DNA of 64,000 bases from Flavobacterium petrolei. Lineage in GTDB: Bacteria; Bacteroidota; Bacteroidia; Flavobacteriales; Flavobacteriaceae. A program made the translations under genes and the position numbers. The notes below the pieces were generated by a model, which made no database searches, was not told the DNA's origin, and saw only the letters and a program-made list of their open reading frames with translations. Shown here piece by piece: positions 46,436-57,084 of the stretch; within the stretch, counting starts at the first letter, position 1; every line of letters begins with the position of its first letter. The stretch covers positions 186,001 to 250,000 of the forward strand of contig NZ_QNVY02000001.1 of NCBI RefSeq assembly GCF_003314435.2. Direction: 5' to 3'.

Positions 46436-49400
46436 TTAGAAACCTACATTAAGACCAAGAGTGAATATTCTAGATCTTGGAGTACCGTTTAAATCAATAC
46501 CATTAATTTCCATTTCAGGATCTAAACCTTTATAGTCTGTTATAATTAATAGATTTTGACCTTGTACAAAAAGTCTAAATTTATCTACTCCAATTTTTTC
46601 TAAAACTGTTCTCGGTAAATTATAACCTAAAGTTACGTTGTCCAATTTAATATAGTCACCATCTTCAACAAAACGAGTTGATGCTTGATTCAAATTGATA
46701 AAAGTTTCTCTATCATCTCTCAATCTTGGAGTCCAGCCATCACCAGGATTAGCAGCACTTTGCCATCTTCCTAATATTTCTGTACTGTTGTTATTGAAAT
46801 TCATAGTCAATGCATCACGTCTTGTTGAATTGTGAATCTTATTACCTCCACTAAAACGGAACATAAAGCCTAAATCAAAATCTTTGTATCTCATGTTAGA
46901 ATTAAAAGCTCCAAAATAAGTAGGAAGCACATTTCCTAAAATACTTTTATCAGATGTACTCAAAGAAGAAGCAACTGAAACGTCTGTAGGATTACTTGGA
47001 TCAAAAACTCTGTATGCCTGAGTATCTATATTTCCTTGAACTAATGAACCATCCGCTTTGTAATAAACTGGGTTACCATTAGATGGATTCACTCCCCAAT
47101 ATTTAAAACCATATAATGCATAAGGAGACTCACCCTCTCTTAATATATTGTTTCCAGTATTAAAGTTATCTGCATCTACATAATTAATATCCTGTCCATT
47201 AACTAAAGTGTTCACTTTACTTTTAACCAAAGATAAATTAGCATTCAAAGTCCATTCAAAGTTTTCAGTTTTAACAGCTGATGCTTCAACAGATATTTCA
47301 TGACCAGAATTTTTTAATGAACCAATATTTTGTGATATTGAATTATTTGGAACACCTAATGATAATGGCTGAGGCACAGCTAAAATCAACCCATCTTGAT
47401 TGTTGATAAAATAATCATACGTAAATTTCAAACGATTATTAAAAAAAGCTAAATCTACACCGTAATCAATTTTTTCAGAGGTTTCCCATTTTAATTGGTT
47501 ATTACCAGCCTGAGAATATCCAATACCATTGTACTCTGCATATTTAGAATTATTGTACAATCCTAAATACGGATAATTACCAATATCAGTATTACCAACT
47601 TCAGCATAAGAAGCTCTTAATTTAAATTCAGAAATAACATTTTCTAAAGGTGCCATAAAAGACTCTTTGTTTACGCTCCAACCTCCAGAAACTCCCGGGA
47701 AAGTACCCCATTTGTTTGCAGAAGGCAATGATGAAAGACCATCTTTACGTATAGATCCTTGAAGAAAATATTTTTCTTTATAGTTATACGTTAATCTCCC
47801 TGCGTAAGAAATGATTCCGTTTTCAGAAATCGAACCACCAGATACTTGTGTAGCATAAGAACCTGAAATCAAACCTTGATTGAAAAAAGTATCAGACAAA
47901 CCATTACCTCCTCCGAAGAAAGAATTCACTCTTTGTTTTTGTGCTTCATAAATTGCAGTAGCTCCAATAGTATGAGCATCACCAAAGGTTTTGTTGTATG
48001 ACAAAATATTTTGAACATTCCAACGTGTTAAGTTTGAAAAGTTATTTCTAACTAATCCTGCTACACCAGCACCATCGCCATTAATTGGATTTAAATATTG
48101 AAAACCTTCTGTACCAATTGCATCTACACTTCCTTGAGTTTTAAAATTTAAACTAGGTAAAATTTTAAAATCAGCAAACAGACTCACTAAAGATCTATCT
48201 ACTTTTGATCTGTAAATATTATTATCTAAAACATAAACAATGTTCGGTAAATTATTACCAATAACTGATAAGTTTTCCCCTTGACCAACACTTCCACCAG
48301 CAATGTTATAACCCGTTGGATTTGCTGCATCGTATATAGCAGTATTAGGCAATTGACGCATAGCATTAAACATCAAACCTGATAATGAACCTTGACCAAT
48401 ATTCAATCCATTATTCTGTGTTCTTGACAAAGCAGCATTTACACCAATGTTTAACCAGCTTTTCACTTTTTGGTCTACATTAGCTCTTATATTATATCTA
48501 GTTTGGTCATTTGATTTTGCAATACCTTCTTGCTCATTGTATCCAACAGAAAAATAATAGTTTGTTTTATCCGTTGAACCAGAGAGAGATAAATTATGAT
48601 CCGTTTGAAAAGCATTAGAACGCAGCACCGCTTTTTGCCAATCTGTATTAAATTTAGTTCCAGCAGCCCATGGTGACGCAGCTCTGTTTGATCTTTTTTC
48701 GTTTTGAATTGTAACAAAATCATTAGTCCCTAACAAGTCTAAAAAATCAATTGGTGAGGCAACTCCAGTGTACGTGTTATAATTCACTCTAAACTTACCG
48801 CCTTTTCCTTTTTTAGTTGTAATTAAGATTACCCCGTTTGCTGCTCTAGAACCATAAATAGCGGTTGCAGAACCATCTTTTAAAATCTCTGTTGACTCAA
48901 TATCAGCTGGATTAATATCCCCTAAAGCATTTGTATTAGCATACCCTCCTACATCTCCAGTAAAAATCGGCACCCCATCAACAACAACCAAAGGATAACT
49001 TCCAGAAGAAATAGAACCTATTCCTCTAATTCTGATTCTAGGAGCTTGTCCTAACACACCTGAATTAGAAGTAATTTGAACTCCCGCAGCTCTACCAGCC
49101 AATTGAGATTCAAAACTAGGAGTTGCTAAATTTGCTATAGACTCTCCTTTAATTTGAGAAATTGAACCAGTAAGATTCTTTTTCTTTTGAGTTCCATAAC
49201 CAACAACTACCACTTCTTCCAAGGTATTACTATCCTGCTCCATTCTAATATTAACCGTTGCAGAAGCTCCTACAGTAGCAGTTATTTCTTTCATACCTAC
49301 AAAAGAGAATACTAAAACTTCACCCACATTAGCTTTAATGGAATATTTACCATCAAAATCAGTATACGAACTTCTATTCGTACCTTTAACAACAACATTA

Positions 49401-49522
49401 GCTCCTGGTATAGAACCAGCTGCATCAGATACTACACCAGATACCGTTTTCTCTTGAGCAAACGATAACTGCATTGATAACGCTAAAAAAAGCGTGATAA
49501 TCCATTTGTACTTTGATCTCAT
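46436..49522 (-). CDS. SusC/RagA family TonB-dependent transporter
   Basis: A 1028-residue outer-membrane transporter. Signal peptide (ending LSFAQ), carboxypeptidase-regulatory-like domain (VSGVVSDAAGSIPGANVVVK, residues about 27-105), TonB box region EEVVVVGYGTQ, plug with RIRGIGSISSGSYPLVVVDG, then a 22-strand barrel ending RIFTLGLNVGF. It imports a ligand held by the SusD lid using TonB energy. The first 110 residues are closely similar to those of the second SusC in the window, suggesting duplication and divergence. Confidence 0.95.
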   Translation of the reverse strand: MRSKYKWIITLFLALSMQLSFAQEKTVSGVVSDAAGSIPGANVVVKGTNRSSYTDFDGKYSIKANVGEVLVFSFVGMKEITATVGASATVNIRMEQDSNTLEEVVVVGYGTQKKKNLTGSISQIKGESIANLATPSFESQLAGRAAGVQITSNSGVLGQAPRIRIRGIGSISSGSYPLVVVDGVPIFTGDVGGYANTNALGDINPADIESTEILKDGSATAIYGSRAANGVILITTKKGKGGKFRVNYNTYTGVASPIDFLDLLGTNDFVTIQNEKRSNRAASPWAAGTKFNTDWQKAVLRSNAFQTDHNLSLSGSTDKTNYYFSVGYNEQEGIAKSNDQTRYNIRANVDQKVKSWLNIGVNAALSRTQNNGLNIGQGSLSGLMFNAMRQLPNTAIYDAANPTGYNIAGGSVGQGENLSVIGNNLPNIVYVLDNNIYRSKVDRSLVSLFADFKILPSLNFKTQGSVDAIGTEGFQYLNPINGDGAGVAGLVRNNFSNLTRWNVQNILSYNKTFGDAHTIGATAIYEAQKQRVNSFFGGGNGLSDTFFNQGLISGSYATQVSGGSISENGIISYAGRLTYNYKEKYFLQGSIRKDGLSSLPSANKWGTFPGVSGGWSVNKESFMAPLENVISEFKLRASYAEVGNTDIGNYPYLGLYNNSKYAEYNGIGYSQAGNNQLKWETSEKIDYGVDLAFFNNRLKFTYDYFINNQDGLILAVPQPLSLGVPNNSISQNIGSLKNSGHEISVEASAVKTENFEWTLNANLSLVKSKVNTLVNGQDINYVDADNFNTGNNILREGESPYALYGFKYWGVNPSNGNPVYYKADGSLVQGNIDTQAYRVFDPSNPTDVSVASSLSTSDKSILGNVLPTYFGAFNSNMRYKDFDLGFMFRFSGGNKIHNSTRRDALTMNFNNNSTEILGRWQSAANPGDGWTPRLRDDRETFINLNQASTRFVEDGDYIKLDNVTLGYNLPRTVLEKIGVDKFRLFVQGQNLLIITDYKGLDPEMEINGIDLNGTPRSRIFTLGLNVGF

Positions 49523-49576
49523 ATTAATTTATTGAATTAGTTATTTGACAAAAATCATAATAATTTCTTAAAGAAA

Positions 49577-49584
49577 CAAATTTA
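49577..49584 (-). promoter_or_regulatory. -7 box of the first SusCD operon
   Basis: On the minus strand TAAATTTG fits TAnnTTTG, 55 bases before the susC start. Confidence 0.5.
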
Positions 49585-49698
49585 TTTTACAAACAAAGAA
49601 GTTAACATTTGTTAAAGTTTCTACTTAAATTAATAGATAAACTCATTTTTTTTTGATATTTACTATTTATCATGCGTTAATAATGCTCTATAAAGCTA

Positions 49699-49706
49699 TA
49701 TTTTTG
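49699..49706 (+). promoter_or_regulatory. -7 box of rnhB
   Basis: TATTTTTG fits TAnnTTTG and would place the transcript start only some eight bases before the ATG. Confidence 0.45.
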
Positions 49707-49720
49707 TCAAAATTAATTTA

Positions 49721-50389
49721 ATGTTAAGCCCATTCTTTTTAACACCATATTTAGAAACAGGAACGGATGAAGCCGGTCGTGGTTGTCTAGCTGGACCTGT
49801 TACTGCTGCCGCTGTCCTATTACCTGAAAATTTTCAAAATGAGTTACTGAATGACAGTAAGCAATTATCTGAAAAAGCGAGAGAAAAACTAAGACCTATT
49901 ATAGAGCAAGAATGCATTTCATTTGCAGTAACCCACTTGGAACCTTTGGTTATTGACGAAATAAATATTCTGAATGCCTCTATAAAAGCAATGCAAGAAA
50001 GTATTTTAAAACTGGATCCGAGACCGCTTCATATTATAGTAGACGGAAATAGTCCGTTCATTCCTAAAGGCGGAATTAAAAATCGTGGAGGAAAAATTTT
50101 TACTGATGCTGAACTCGAAATTCTTAATTCGATTCCAAATACAAGTATTGTAAAAGGTGATTCTAAATTTATGAGTATTGCAGCTGCGTCGGTTTTGGCA
50201 AAAACATATCGTGATGAATATATGAACCGCATTCATGAGGAATTCCCCATGTATAATTGGAAACAAAACAAAGGGTATCCCACCAAAGAACACCGAGAAG
50301 CAATCCGAAAACACGGGATTACGAAATACCACAGAATGACATTTCGATTGTTGCCAGAGCAAACAAAATTGGATTTTGATTCGCTTTAA
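49721..50389 (+). CDS. rnhB: Ribonuclease HII
   Basis: A 222-residue RNase HII. The N-terminal [14 protein letters not shown] carries the first Asp-Glu pair, and [26 protein letters not shown] and [20 protein letters not shown] supply the rest of the acidic site. It removes RNA from RNA-DNA hybrids, including single ribonucleotides. It lies alone on the plus strand between two minus-strand SusCD operons. Confidence 0.95.
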   Translation: MLSPFFLTPYLETGTDEAGRGCLAGPVTAAAVLLPENFQNELLNDSKQLSEKAREKLRPIIEQECISFAVTHLEPLVIDEINILNASIKAMQESILKLDPRPLHIIVDGNSPFIPKGGIKNRGGKIFTDAELEILNSIPNTSIVKGDSKFMSIAAASVLAKTYRDEYMNRIHEEFPMYNWKQNKGYPTKEHREAIRKHGITKYHRMTFRLLPEQTKLDFDSL

Positions 50390-50394
50390 TGAAT

Positions 50395-50429
50395 AAAAAA
50401 AGAGGATACTTTTCAGTATCCTCTTTTTT
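50395..50429. terminator. Bidirectional terminator between rnhB and the second SusD gene
   Basis: Stem AAAAAAGAGGATAC/GTATCCTCTTTTTT with a six-base loop. Confidence 0.9.
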
Positions 50430-50453
50430 ATAAATTGCACTAATTAATTAGAC

Positions 50454-51854
50454 TTAGTACCCTTTATTTTGCGTAGCATTTGCATTAGCATTTGTTTCTA
50501 CCAAAGGAATTGGAAATGCATATCTGTAGCTTCCAAAAACGATAGCTCCTTTATCATCATAGGTTTGTCTTAACGCATCCACTATAGGCATATCTTTTTT
50601 AGTTCTTGCTAAGTCATCAAATCTAAATCCTTCAAAAGCTAACTCTTTACGACGCTCATTAAGTATATCATTTCTGGTAACTGCAATATATAAATCAGCT
50701 CCTCTATTACTTGCAATTGAATTCAAAGAAACTAAAACAGATGGATCAGCGCTATTCAACATAAAAGAAGCTTCAGCATTTACCAAAACCATTTCTTCAA
50801 AACGTATTAAAGGAACATTAGAAGAGTTTGAAATAAACTTCCCTACATTTCTTAATTTGTTTTTTGAATCAACAGCTAACATTGCCGCACTACCTCTTAC
50901 ATCAGAAGGACTAAATTGATTTTTAAAATTTTGTAAAACTGCTACATCTCCATAATTTGTTTCTGCATAAATATTATACAAACCATCAATAGATTGATTA
51001 TCGTTATCTCTAAATGCCAATTCAAAAATTGAATTAACAGGAGTTGGCATAGTATAGCTATTTACAAACTCATTTGCTTGAGCGATACGGGATCCGTTTG
51101 CAGCAGCAGTATTCATCGCATCACTAGATGCCTTTTTAGCAATAGTCCAATCTTCAAAATACAATGCAACTCTTGCTTTTATAGCATTTACAGCTGGCGT
51201 TGTTATCGTTTCTTTAGAATCATCTAAATCAGCATTCATTAAAGATAATGCTTGATCTAGATCAGCATAAATAAAATCTTTAACTTCACCTACAGTATTT
51301 CTTGAAGGGCTCAAATTAGAACTTTGAAATTCTCTAATATAAGCAATCCCTTTAGCAGTAAGTCCTCCTCCATCAACATTTTGTTGACCAAAAAGACGAA
51401 GTAAATCATAATGGGCTAAAGCTCTCAATGTAAGCGCCTGACCTTTATAATAACTAATTTGGCTTGTTTCAGTAGCATTAGCACCTGCTATAGAAGAATT
51501 AATTACAATATTACAGCTACCAATTACCTTATAAATTTGTGTAAAAGTATCTCTAGGGTACGCATCAGAATCTACCATATCCATTGAACCTGCAGTCACA
51601 AAACGTCCTGAATTTCCATTAGAATAAGCATTATCTGAACGAACATCACCAAAAATTAATATATCACGACCATAATAAAAACTATTAGTCATTCTATCAT
51701 AAGCACCAGAAATCACTAAGTTCAAATCATTAACTGATTTTATAGTTGTAATATCTTTATTGACACTTAATGTTGGATCTAAATCTTTATCGTCACATGA
51801 AATTACCGTAAATAGTAATGACAGCGCCATTAGGCTTTTTATTATTGTTTTCAT
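50454..51854 (-). CDS. SusD/RagB family outer-membrane lipoprotein
   Basis: A 466-residue SusD-like protein, lipobox FTVISC (Cys20) followed by DDKD, an acidic surface-export signal. YYKGQALTLRALAHYDLLRL is the TPR-like signature and ILNERRKELAFEGFRFDDLA the C-terminal one. It starts three bases downstream of the partner SusC stop, so the two are translated together. It is shorter than, and clearly different from, the other SusD in the window; the ligand is unknown. Confidence 0.93.
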   Translation of the reverse strand: MKTIIKSLMALSLLFTVISCDDKDLDPTLSVNKDITTIKSVNDLNLVISGAYDRMTNSFYYGRDILIFGDVRSDNAYSNGNSGRFVTAGSMDMVDSDAYPRDTFTQIYKVIGSCNIVINSSIAGANATETSQISYYKGQALTLRALAHYDLLRLFGQQNVDGGGLTAKGIAYIREFQSSNLSPSRNTVGEVKDFIYADLDQALSLMNADLDDSKETITTPAVNAIKARVALYFEDWTIAKKASSDAMNTAAANGSRIAQANEFVNSYTMPTPVNSIFELAFRDNDNQSIDGLYNIYAETNYGDVAVLQNFKNQFSPSDVRGSAAMLAVDSKNKLRNVGKFISNSSNVPLIRFEEMVLVNAEASFMLNSADPSVLVSLNSIASNRGADLYIAVTRNDILNERRKELAFEGFRFDDLARTKKDMPIVDALRQTYDDKGAIVFGSYRYAFPIPLVETNANANATQNKGY

Positions 51855-51857
51855 TGT

Positions 51858-54800
51858 TTAAAATTTAAAATTAACGGCAAATGTTACTGACTTAACTGGA
51901 GGTGTAGTTAAACGTGTAAAACCATCTGCTCTTACTTCTGGATCATATTTTAGACGGCTATCTTTTACAAAAGTGAATAAGTTTGATCCTCTAAGAGACA
52001 AAGTCAAACCATCCAAACTCATTCTTTCTACCAATTCTTTATCAAAAGAATAACCTATTACTAAATCCTTAATTCTGATATAATCTCCATCGTATAAGAA
52101 ACGAGTTGAAGATGAAGCAGAATTATTACCGGTGGAAGTCAAGTCCATCTTAGGGACATCAGTAATATCTCCTGGATTTTGCCATCTGTCTAACAAAGTA
52201 TTTACTCCATTGTAAAAAACAATAGTTCTTTGCCCTGTACTTTGTGTATAACCGGCCCAGTCTTCAAAAACTTTATTACCACCAGCAAAATAAACACTAG
52301 CATCAAAAAATAATCCCTTGTAATCCAAATGGGTACTCACACCACCTGAATAAGTTGGTAATGATTTTCCCTGAATAGCAACTTTAGCTTCATTATAAAC
52401 GCTAGTTACTGCACCATCAACACCATTTACGAACCACAAAGGTAGTCCGTTGTCTGGGTTAACTCCTGCCCATTTTCTCATATTCCAAGTTCCTACTGCT
52501 TCACCTACTTTAGTGATTTTTGTCCCGGTAGCAATGTTAATATCAGTTCCTGATGCGTCTTTAGCCAACTTCGTTACTTCATTATGATTCAAAGCATAAT
52601 TTGCTGAAATAGTCCAGTTGAAGTTTTTAGTTTGGAACGCAGCAAAAGTTAAGTCTACTTCAATTCCTTTATTCACAATCTCACCTACGTTAGCAGATAA
52701 GGAATTAAAACCAGTAGTTCTTGATAATGGCACATCTTGCAATAAATCAAACGTTCTTTTATTATAAACTCCAATACTTCCAGAGATGCGATTATTTAAA
52801 ATTCCAAAATCTACTCCTAAATCAATCATTCTATTTTTCTCCCATTGCAAATCTAAATTCCCATAAGTAGAGGGATATATTGTTGGGTTACCTGCATAAT
52901 TTGTATCGTAAGCAAGTAACGCTTGATATTGATTCAAATCAATTTCATTATTCCCTGAAGTCCCTACAGAACCTCTTACTTTCAATTCATTGAAAATAGA
53001 ATTTTGCATAAATTCTTCTTTATGTGCATTCCAAGCAGAACCTACAGACCAGAAATCTCCAAAACGTCTTGTTGGTGCAAAACGAGAAGAACCTTCTTTT
53101 CTATATGTGAAGTCTACAACATATTTACTTTTATAATTATAATTCAATAACCCTAAGTAAGATACATTTAACCAATCTTGGTAATTCCCATTAACACTTA
53201 TGTTTGAAACAACATTATCAACATATGTTAATCCTCCAGAAGCAATGTTCTCACCATAAGCACCTAATTCATTATAGGTGTTTTTTTGGTATTCAAATAA
53301 AGCGGTAGCATCAAAACTATGGTCTTTATATCTATAATTGTAATTAATCGAGTTTTGAGCAACTAAATTTAAGTTACGAGAAACTTGTTGACTTGCATCT
53401 CCATTTACATCAGCTCCATCTCCATGAATTGGATTATCGTATTGGTGGTAAGTGGCAAGATTGTAATCGATCCCAAAAACAGATTTATATTTAAAACGGT
53501 CTGAAATTCTCCACTCTAATGTATTGTTTGAGAGAATACGAGCTAAATTGTTTTCGATTAAATTATTTTCAACAACATATAAAGTATTTGGCAAGCCAGT
53601 ATAACTTTTTATATCTTCAATATTCAATGAACCATCTTCATTATATGGGTTAACCCATGGATTCATGAAATAACGCGCTAAATGTGGATTAGCAAAAAAA
53701 CCTCCTCCTTCAAGAACACCAGATTGCTTTGAATCCGAAAAAGAGTTGTTTGTAGAAAATTTAACATCCTCAGTCAATTTTCTTGTCATACCAATTTTTG
53801 CAGTAAGACGTTTAAAGTCTGACCCAATCACGGTAGCATCTGTTTTATTGTAACCTAAAGACAGGTTAAAAGTTGATTTTTCGTCACCTCCACTTGCAGA
53901 GATATCAAAAGTTCTCAAAACGGCATCTTTATTTTTTAAAATTTCTGCCCAATTTCCTTCTTTACCATTCCAGTATTGCAATCCTGCAAAGTTATCATCG
54001 ATAGAAAGTCCTTCAGAGGTGCCTAATAAAAATCCTTCGGCACCATTTCTGGTAAATCCTTTAGAAGCTCCGTAAGTATTATAAACCGCATCTAAGTACA
54101 ATTCTTTTCTTTCGGCGCCAGTTAAAGGTGTTTGTCCTTTTACAGCATTATTTTGAAAACCAACAGAAGTATTAACATTAAAAGCCGTTTTTCCTGATTT
54201 CCCTTTTTTAGTAGTAATGATAATTACACCATTTGAACCTCTTGCTCCATAAGCTGATGTAGCAGAAGCATCTTTCAATACGGTCATACTCTCAATATCA
54301 TTGCTACTGATAGAAGCCAAAGGAGATAAAGTAGAAACATTATCACTTCCTGAAAAGTTAGAATTGATTACCGGAACTCCGTCAATTACATATAAAGGCT
54401 GATTACTTGCCGAAACGGAACCCACACCTCTAATACGGATATCTTGAACTGAACCCGGTGTTCCTGAAGATTGTGAAATCTGCAAACCAGCCACTTTTCC
54501 TTGCAAAGCCTGATCAACAGACACAACAGGAACTCCTCTTAAGCTCTCTCCTGAAAGTTGTTTCACGCTACCGGTTACTTGATTTTTCCCTTTAGAAACA
54601 TAACCCATAATCACAACCTCTTCTAAAACTTTGCCTTCTTCTTTCATTTTAACATTAACAACTGAAGATGCTCCCACTACAGACGAAAAGTCCTGCATTC
54701 CTACAAACGAAAATACTAAAACATCCCCAGCATTAGCTTTTATGGCATATTTACCATCTAAGTCACTCTGGACACTTTTGTTTGTCCCTTTGATAACTAT

Positions 54801-54926
54801 ATTAACCCCTGGAATTGATCCAATGGCATCTGAAACTACACCTGTAACAGTTCGCTCTTGTGCAAAAGCAAACTGAAGAGACAACGCCATTAAAAGCGCA
54901 TAAATCCATTTAAATTTTAACCTCAT
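51858..54926 (-). CDS. SusC/RagA family TonB-dependent transporter
   Basis: A 1022-residue outer-membrane transporter with signal peptide (ending FAFAQ), carboxypeptidase-regulatory-like domain (VTGVVSDAIGSIPGVNIVIK), LEEVVIMGYVSKG in the TonB-box region, plug with IRIRGVGSVSASNQPLYVID and a barrel ending SVTFAVNFKF. The N-terminal domain closely resembles the first SusC (46436-49522), while the plug and barrel are more diverged. It forms a pair with the SusD at 50454-51854. Confidence 0.95.
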   Translation of the reverse strand: MRLKFKWIYALLMALSLQFAFAQERTVTGVVSDAIGSIPGVNIVIKGTNKSVQSDLDGKYAIKANAGDVLVFSFVGMQDFSSVVGASSVVNVKMKEEGKVLEEVVIMGYVSKGKNQVTGSVKQLSGESLRGVPVVSVDQALQGKVAGLQISQSSGTPGSVQDIRIRGVGSVSASNQPLYVIDGVPVINSNFSGSDNVSTLSPLASISSNDIESMTVLKDASATSAYGARGSNGVIIITTKKGKSGKTAFNVNTSVGFQNNAVKGQTPLTGAERKELYLDAVYNTYGASKGFTRNGAEGFLLGTSEGLSIDDNFAGLQYWNGKEGNWAEILKNKDAVLRTFDISASGGDEKSTFNLSLGYNKTDATVIGSDFKRLTAKIGMTRKLTEDVKFSTNNSFSDSKQSGVLEGGGFFANPHLARYFMNPWVNPYNEDGSLNIEDIKSYTGLPNTLYVVENNLIENNLARILSNNTLEWRISDRFKYKSVFGIDYNLATYHQYDNPIHGDGADVNGDASQQVSRNLNLVAQNSINYNYRYKDHSFDATALFEYQKNTYNELGAYGENIASGGLTYVDNVVSNISVNGNYQDWLNVSYLGLLNYNYKSKYVVDFTYRKEGSSRFAPTRRFGDFWSVGSAWNAHKEEFMQNSIFNELKVRGSVGTSGNNEIDLNQYQALLAYDTNYAGNPTIYPSTYGNLDLQWEKNRMIDLGVDFGILNNRISGSIGVYNKRTFDLLQDVPLSRTTGFNSLSANVGEIVNKGIEVDLTFAAFQTKNFNWTISANYALNHNEVTKLAKDASGTDINIATGTKITKVGEAVGTWNMRKWAGVNPDNGLPLWFVNGVDGAVTSVYNEAKVAIQGKSLPTYSGGVSTHLDYKGLFFDASVYFAGGNKVFEDWAGYTQSTGQRTIVFYNGVNTLLDRWQNPGDITDVPKMDLTSTGNNSASSSTRFLYDGDYIRIKDLVIGYSFDKELVERMSLDGLTLSLRGSNLFTFVKDSRLKYDPEVRADGFTRLTTPPVKSVTFAVNFKF

Positions 54927-55547
54927 TATTGAAATATTTGAATTAGTTATTCAGCAAAATTCTTAATAAAAGCTTAAACTATCCATATCAAACACCAACC
55001 AAAAATTACATTTAACATTCGGTTAAAAATTATCAGGACAAACTCTTAAAAAAAGAATGATTATTCCTTTTTTTAAAATTATTCCTATAGATATCAAAAT
55101 TAAATTTTTCGCAATAAAACCAAAAAACGTAATAAAATCAGCTACTGGTTATACATCGCCTTCTAGCTCTATTAATTTAACATTATATTTTGCATGTTTT
55201 TTGGTTCTTACTTTTTTTAGCAAAATCCAAATATCGACCCATCTTTTTTTGATTAAAAACATACAAAAAAGAGGTTTTATGAATCCTAAAAAAAGGCTTT
55301 TTTCTAGATTCAATTTTCTAAGTGTTTGCCGCTTCAAAAAAATCTGAAAAAGAATAGAAAAGGATGAAAAATTGGCTGTTTTCAAAATCTAGAATATAAC
55401 CTGATGCGCTGTATTTCAATTAAAAAAAAAGAATTAAAAAAATTACAACGGACCAAAAACAGAGTAAAACAAAAAGAATAGTTTTACTCTAATCCCAATA
55501 ATTTTTTTATAAAATTATTGGAAATCAAAAAACCCACAAATAAAAAT
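54927..55547. other. AT-rich intergenic region upstream of the second SusCD operon
   Basis: About 620 bases. The right end holds the lipB terminator hairpin (55456-55490) and a second AT-rich hairpin, CCAATAATTTT/AAAATTATTGG at 55495-55521. The rest holds the susC promoter region and no credible gene; a 96-codon plus-strand frame there is Lys/Phe/Ile-rich noise. Confidence 0.65.
55456..55490 (-). terminator. Probable terminator of lipB
   Basis: Minus-strand perfect stem AGAGTAAAAC/GTTTTACTCT with a ten-base loop and a following T-run, about 60 bases after the lipB stop. Confidence 0.65.
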
Positions 55548-56249
55548 TTATCGAATAATAATCGCTTCGAACAGATTGCTGAAATGTTTCAGAATCTTTT
55601 CTTTGACTTCTTCTTCATTAACTTTTGCTACGCCAAGTTCGACGTTTAAGGAAGTTACTGCTTTACCGCGAATCCCACATGGAATGATATTATCAAAATA
55701 ACCCAAATCAGCATTTACGTTTAAAGCAAATCCGTGCATGGTTACCCAACGGGAGGCGCGAACGCCCATAGCACAAATTTTTCTGGCAAATGGAGTTCCT
55801 GCGCCTAACCAAACTCCGGTTTCACCTTCGCTTCTGCCGCAAGCTATTCCATATTCATTAAGAGTAAGAATAATGGCTTCTTCCAGAAAACGCAAGTATT
55901 TATGAATATCAGTAAAAAAATTTTCCAAATCTATAATAGGATATCCTACAATTTGCCCCGGTCCGTGATACGTAATATCGCCTCCACGATTGATTTTGTA
56001 GAAAGTAGCTCCTTTGGCTTCCAATTGTTTTTCAGATAACAGTAAATTACTTAAATCACCGCTTTTCCCTAAGGTATACACATGCGGATGCTCCACAAAA
56101 AGAAAATAATTTGGAGTCTCCAGTTCGAGTTCTTCTCTGCGATTTCTAATTTTCAAGTCAACGATTCCTTTGAACAATTCCTCTTGATATTCCCAAGTTT
56201 CTTTGTAATCTTTAGTTCCTAAATCTTGAAGTTGGATATTTTTATTCAT
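55548..56249 (-). CDS. lipB: Octanoyltransferase LipB
   Basis: A 233-residue lipoyl(octanoyl) transferase, started at the ATG complement at 56247-56249; an in-frame TTG lies five codons earlier. RGGDITYHGPGQIVGYPI is the family signature, the catalytic Lys is in ARKICAMGVR and the catalytic Cys in IIPCGIRGKAVTSL. It moves octanoate from acyl carrier protein to the lipoyl domains of pyruvate and 2-oxoglutarate dehydrogenases. A -7 box lies 29 bases upstream. Confidence 0.95.
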   Translation of the reverse strand: MNKNIQLQDLGTKDYKETWEYQEELFKGIVDLKIRNRREELELETPNYFLFVEHPHVYTLGKSGDLSNLLLSEKQLEAKGATFYKINRGGDITYHGPGQIVGYPIIDLENFFTDIHKYLRFLEEAIILTLNEYGIACGRSEGETGVWLGAGTPFARKICAMGVRASRWVTMHGFALNVNADLGYFDNIIPCGIRGKAVTSLNVELGVAKVNEEEVKEKILKHFSNLFEAIIIR

Positions 56250-56277
56250 TCTTGAAAGATGCAACGGTTAAGAGCGG

Positions 56278-56285
56278 CAAAGGTA
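56278..56285 (-). promoter_or_regulatory. -7 box of lipB
   Basis: On the minus strand TACCTTTG fits TAnnTTTG. Confidence 0.5.
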
Positions 56286-56330
56286 CAAAGTTTTTAAGAG
56301 AACTTAATGAGTAGAAAAGCTTCGAATGAA

Positions 56331-57056
56331 TTACTCTAAAATAACTTCCAGATTAGTGCTTTCCGGATTCACCAAACAATCCGTTATAAGAAATTGCACT
56401 TCCAGTGATTTCTTGTCTTCACTAATTTTTGCATTCGGATTTGATACGGACTTTATTTTCTTTGGGAAATGATATTTTAGAACAAAAGGCTGTGTGATTT
56501 TGAATTTAGAAACCTGCGTTTTATATCCTTCAATTTTATCCTGCTGTTTCTTTAATTCTATCGGATCAGTAATTTTCACTATTCTCCTGAAAACACTTCC
56601 GTCAAAAACATAGTTCACGCTATAATAATGTTCTTCGGCAGCCAATGCATAATTATTTTCGATGTCATCAGCGTATTCTTCCGTTTTATATAGATCGGCG
56701 ACTTGCTCTATTTTAATAAAATTTTGCGTGATTGTTGTACGAAATTCTTTCTCAAATGAACTTTTCTTGATATGTACTTTTACCGCAGCAAATTTTTGAA
56801 AAATAGCTTTTTCGGATGCTGGTAATCTGGAAAACGTCTCGGAATGTTTCGTTATCAAATCCTGAAAAACATAAGTCGTATCTCTAAAAACTTCTTCTTT
56901 GGAGTAGTTTTCACCCATTAATTGCATATAACTATGCTCGTCTCTCAACTCATTAATTTCAATTTTTCCGGTTCCATCTTGGTTTAAATGAATGGTTTCT
57001 GTGACTTGGCAACTGGTTAAAAATAACACTAAAAGTAGTAAGGCGTATTTTTTCAT
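56331..57056 (-). CDS. Lipoprotein of unknown function
   Basis: A 241-residue lipoprotein starting at the ATG complement at 57054-57056 (MKKYALLLLVLFLTSC, lipid Cys16). The mature start TETIHLNQDGTGKIEINELR is a strand-rich motif that I have seen at the start of unassigned flavobacterial lipoproteins. The middle is helical and charged, and the end (NPESTNLEVILE) is beta-like. No enzymatic motif is visible. It is divergent from lysS, with a short dispersed repeat in between. Confidence 0.7.
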   Translation of the reverse strand: MKKYALLLLVLFLTSCQVTETIHLNQDGTGKIEINELRDEHSYMQLMGENYSKEEVFRDTTYVFQDLITKHSETFSRLPASEKAIFQKFAAVKVHIKKSSFEKEFRTTITQNFIKIEQVADLYKTEEYADDIENNYALAAEEHYYSVNYVFDGSVFRRIVKITDPIELKKQQDKIEGYKTQVSKFKITQPFVLKYHFPKKIKSVSNPNAKISEDKKSLEVQFLITDCLVNPESTNLEVILE

Positions 57057-57084
57057 TTGGTAATTTAGAGTATTTATTGGTTTC

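Noticed and set aside
55057..55347. A 96-codon plus-strand frame between lipB and the second susC
   Set aside because: Low-complexity Phe/Ile/Lys composition typical of AT-rich spacers, and another frame overlaps it on the opposite strand.
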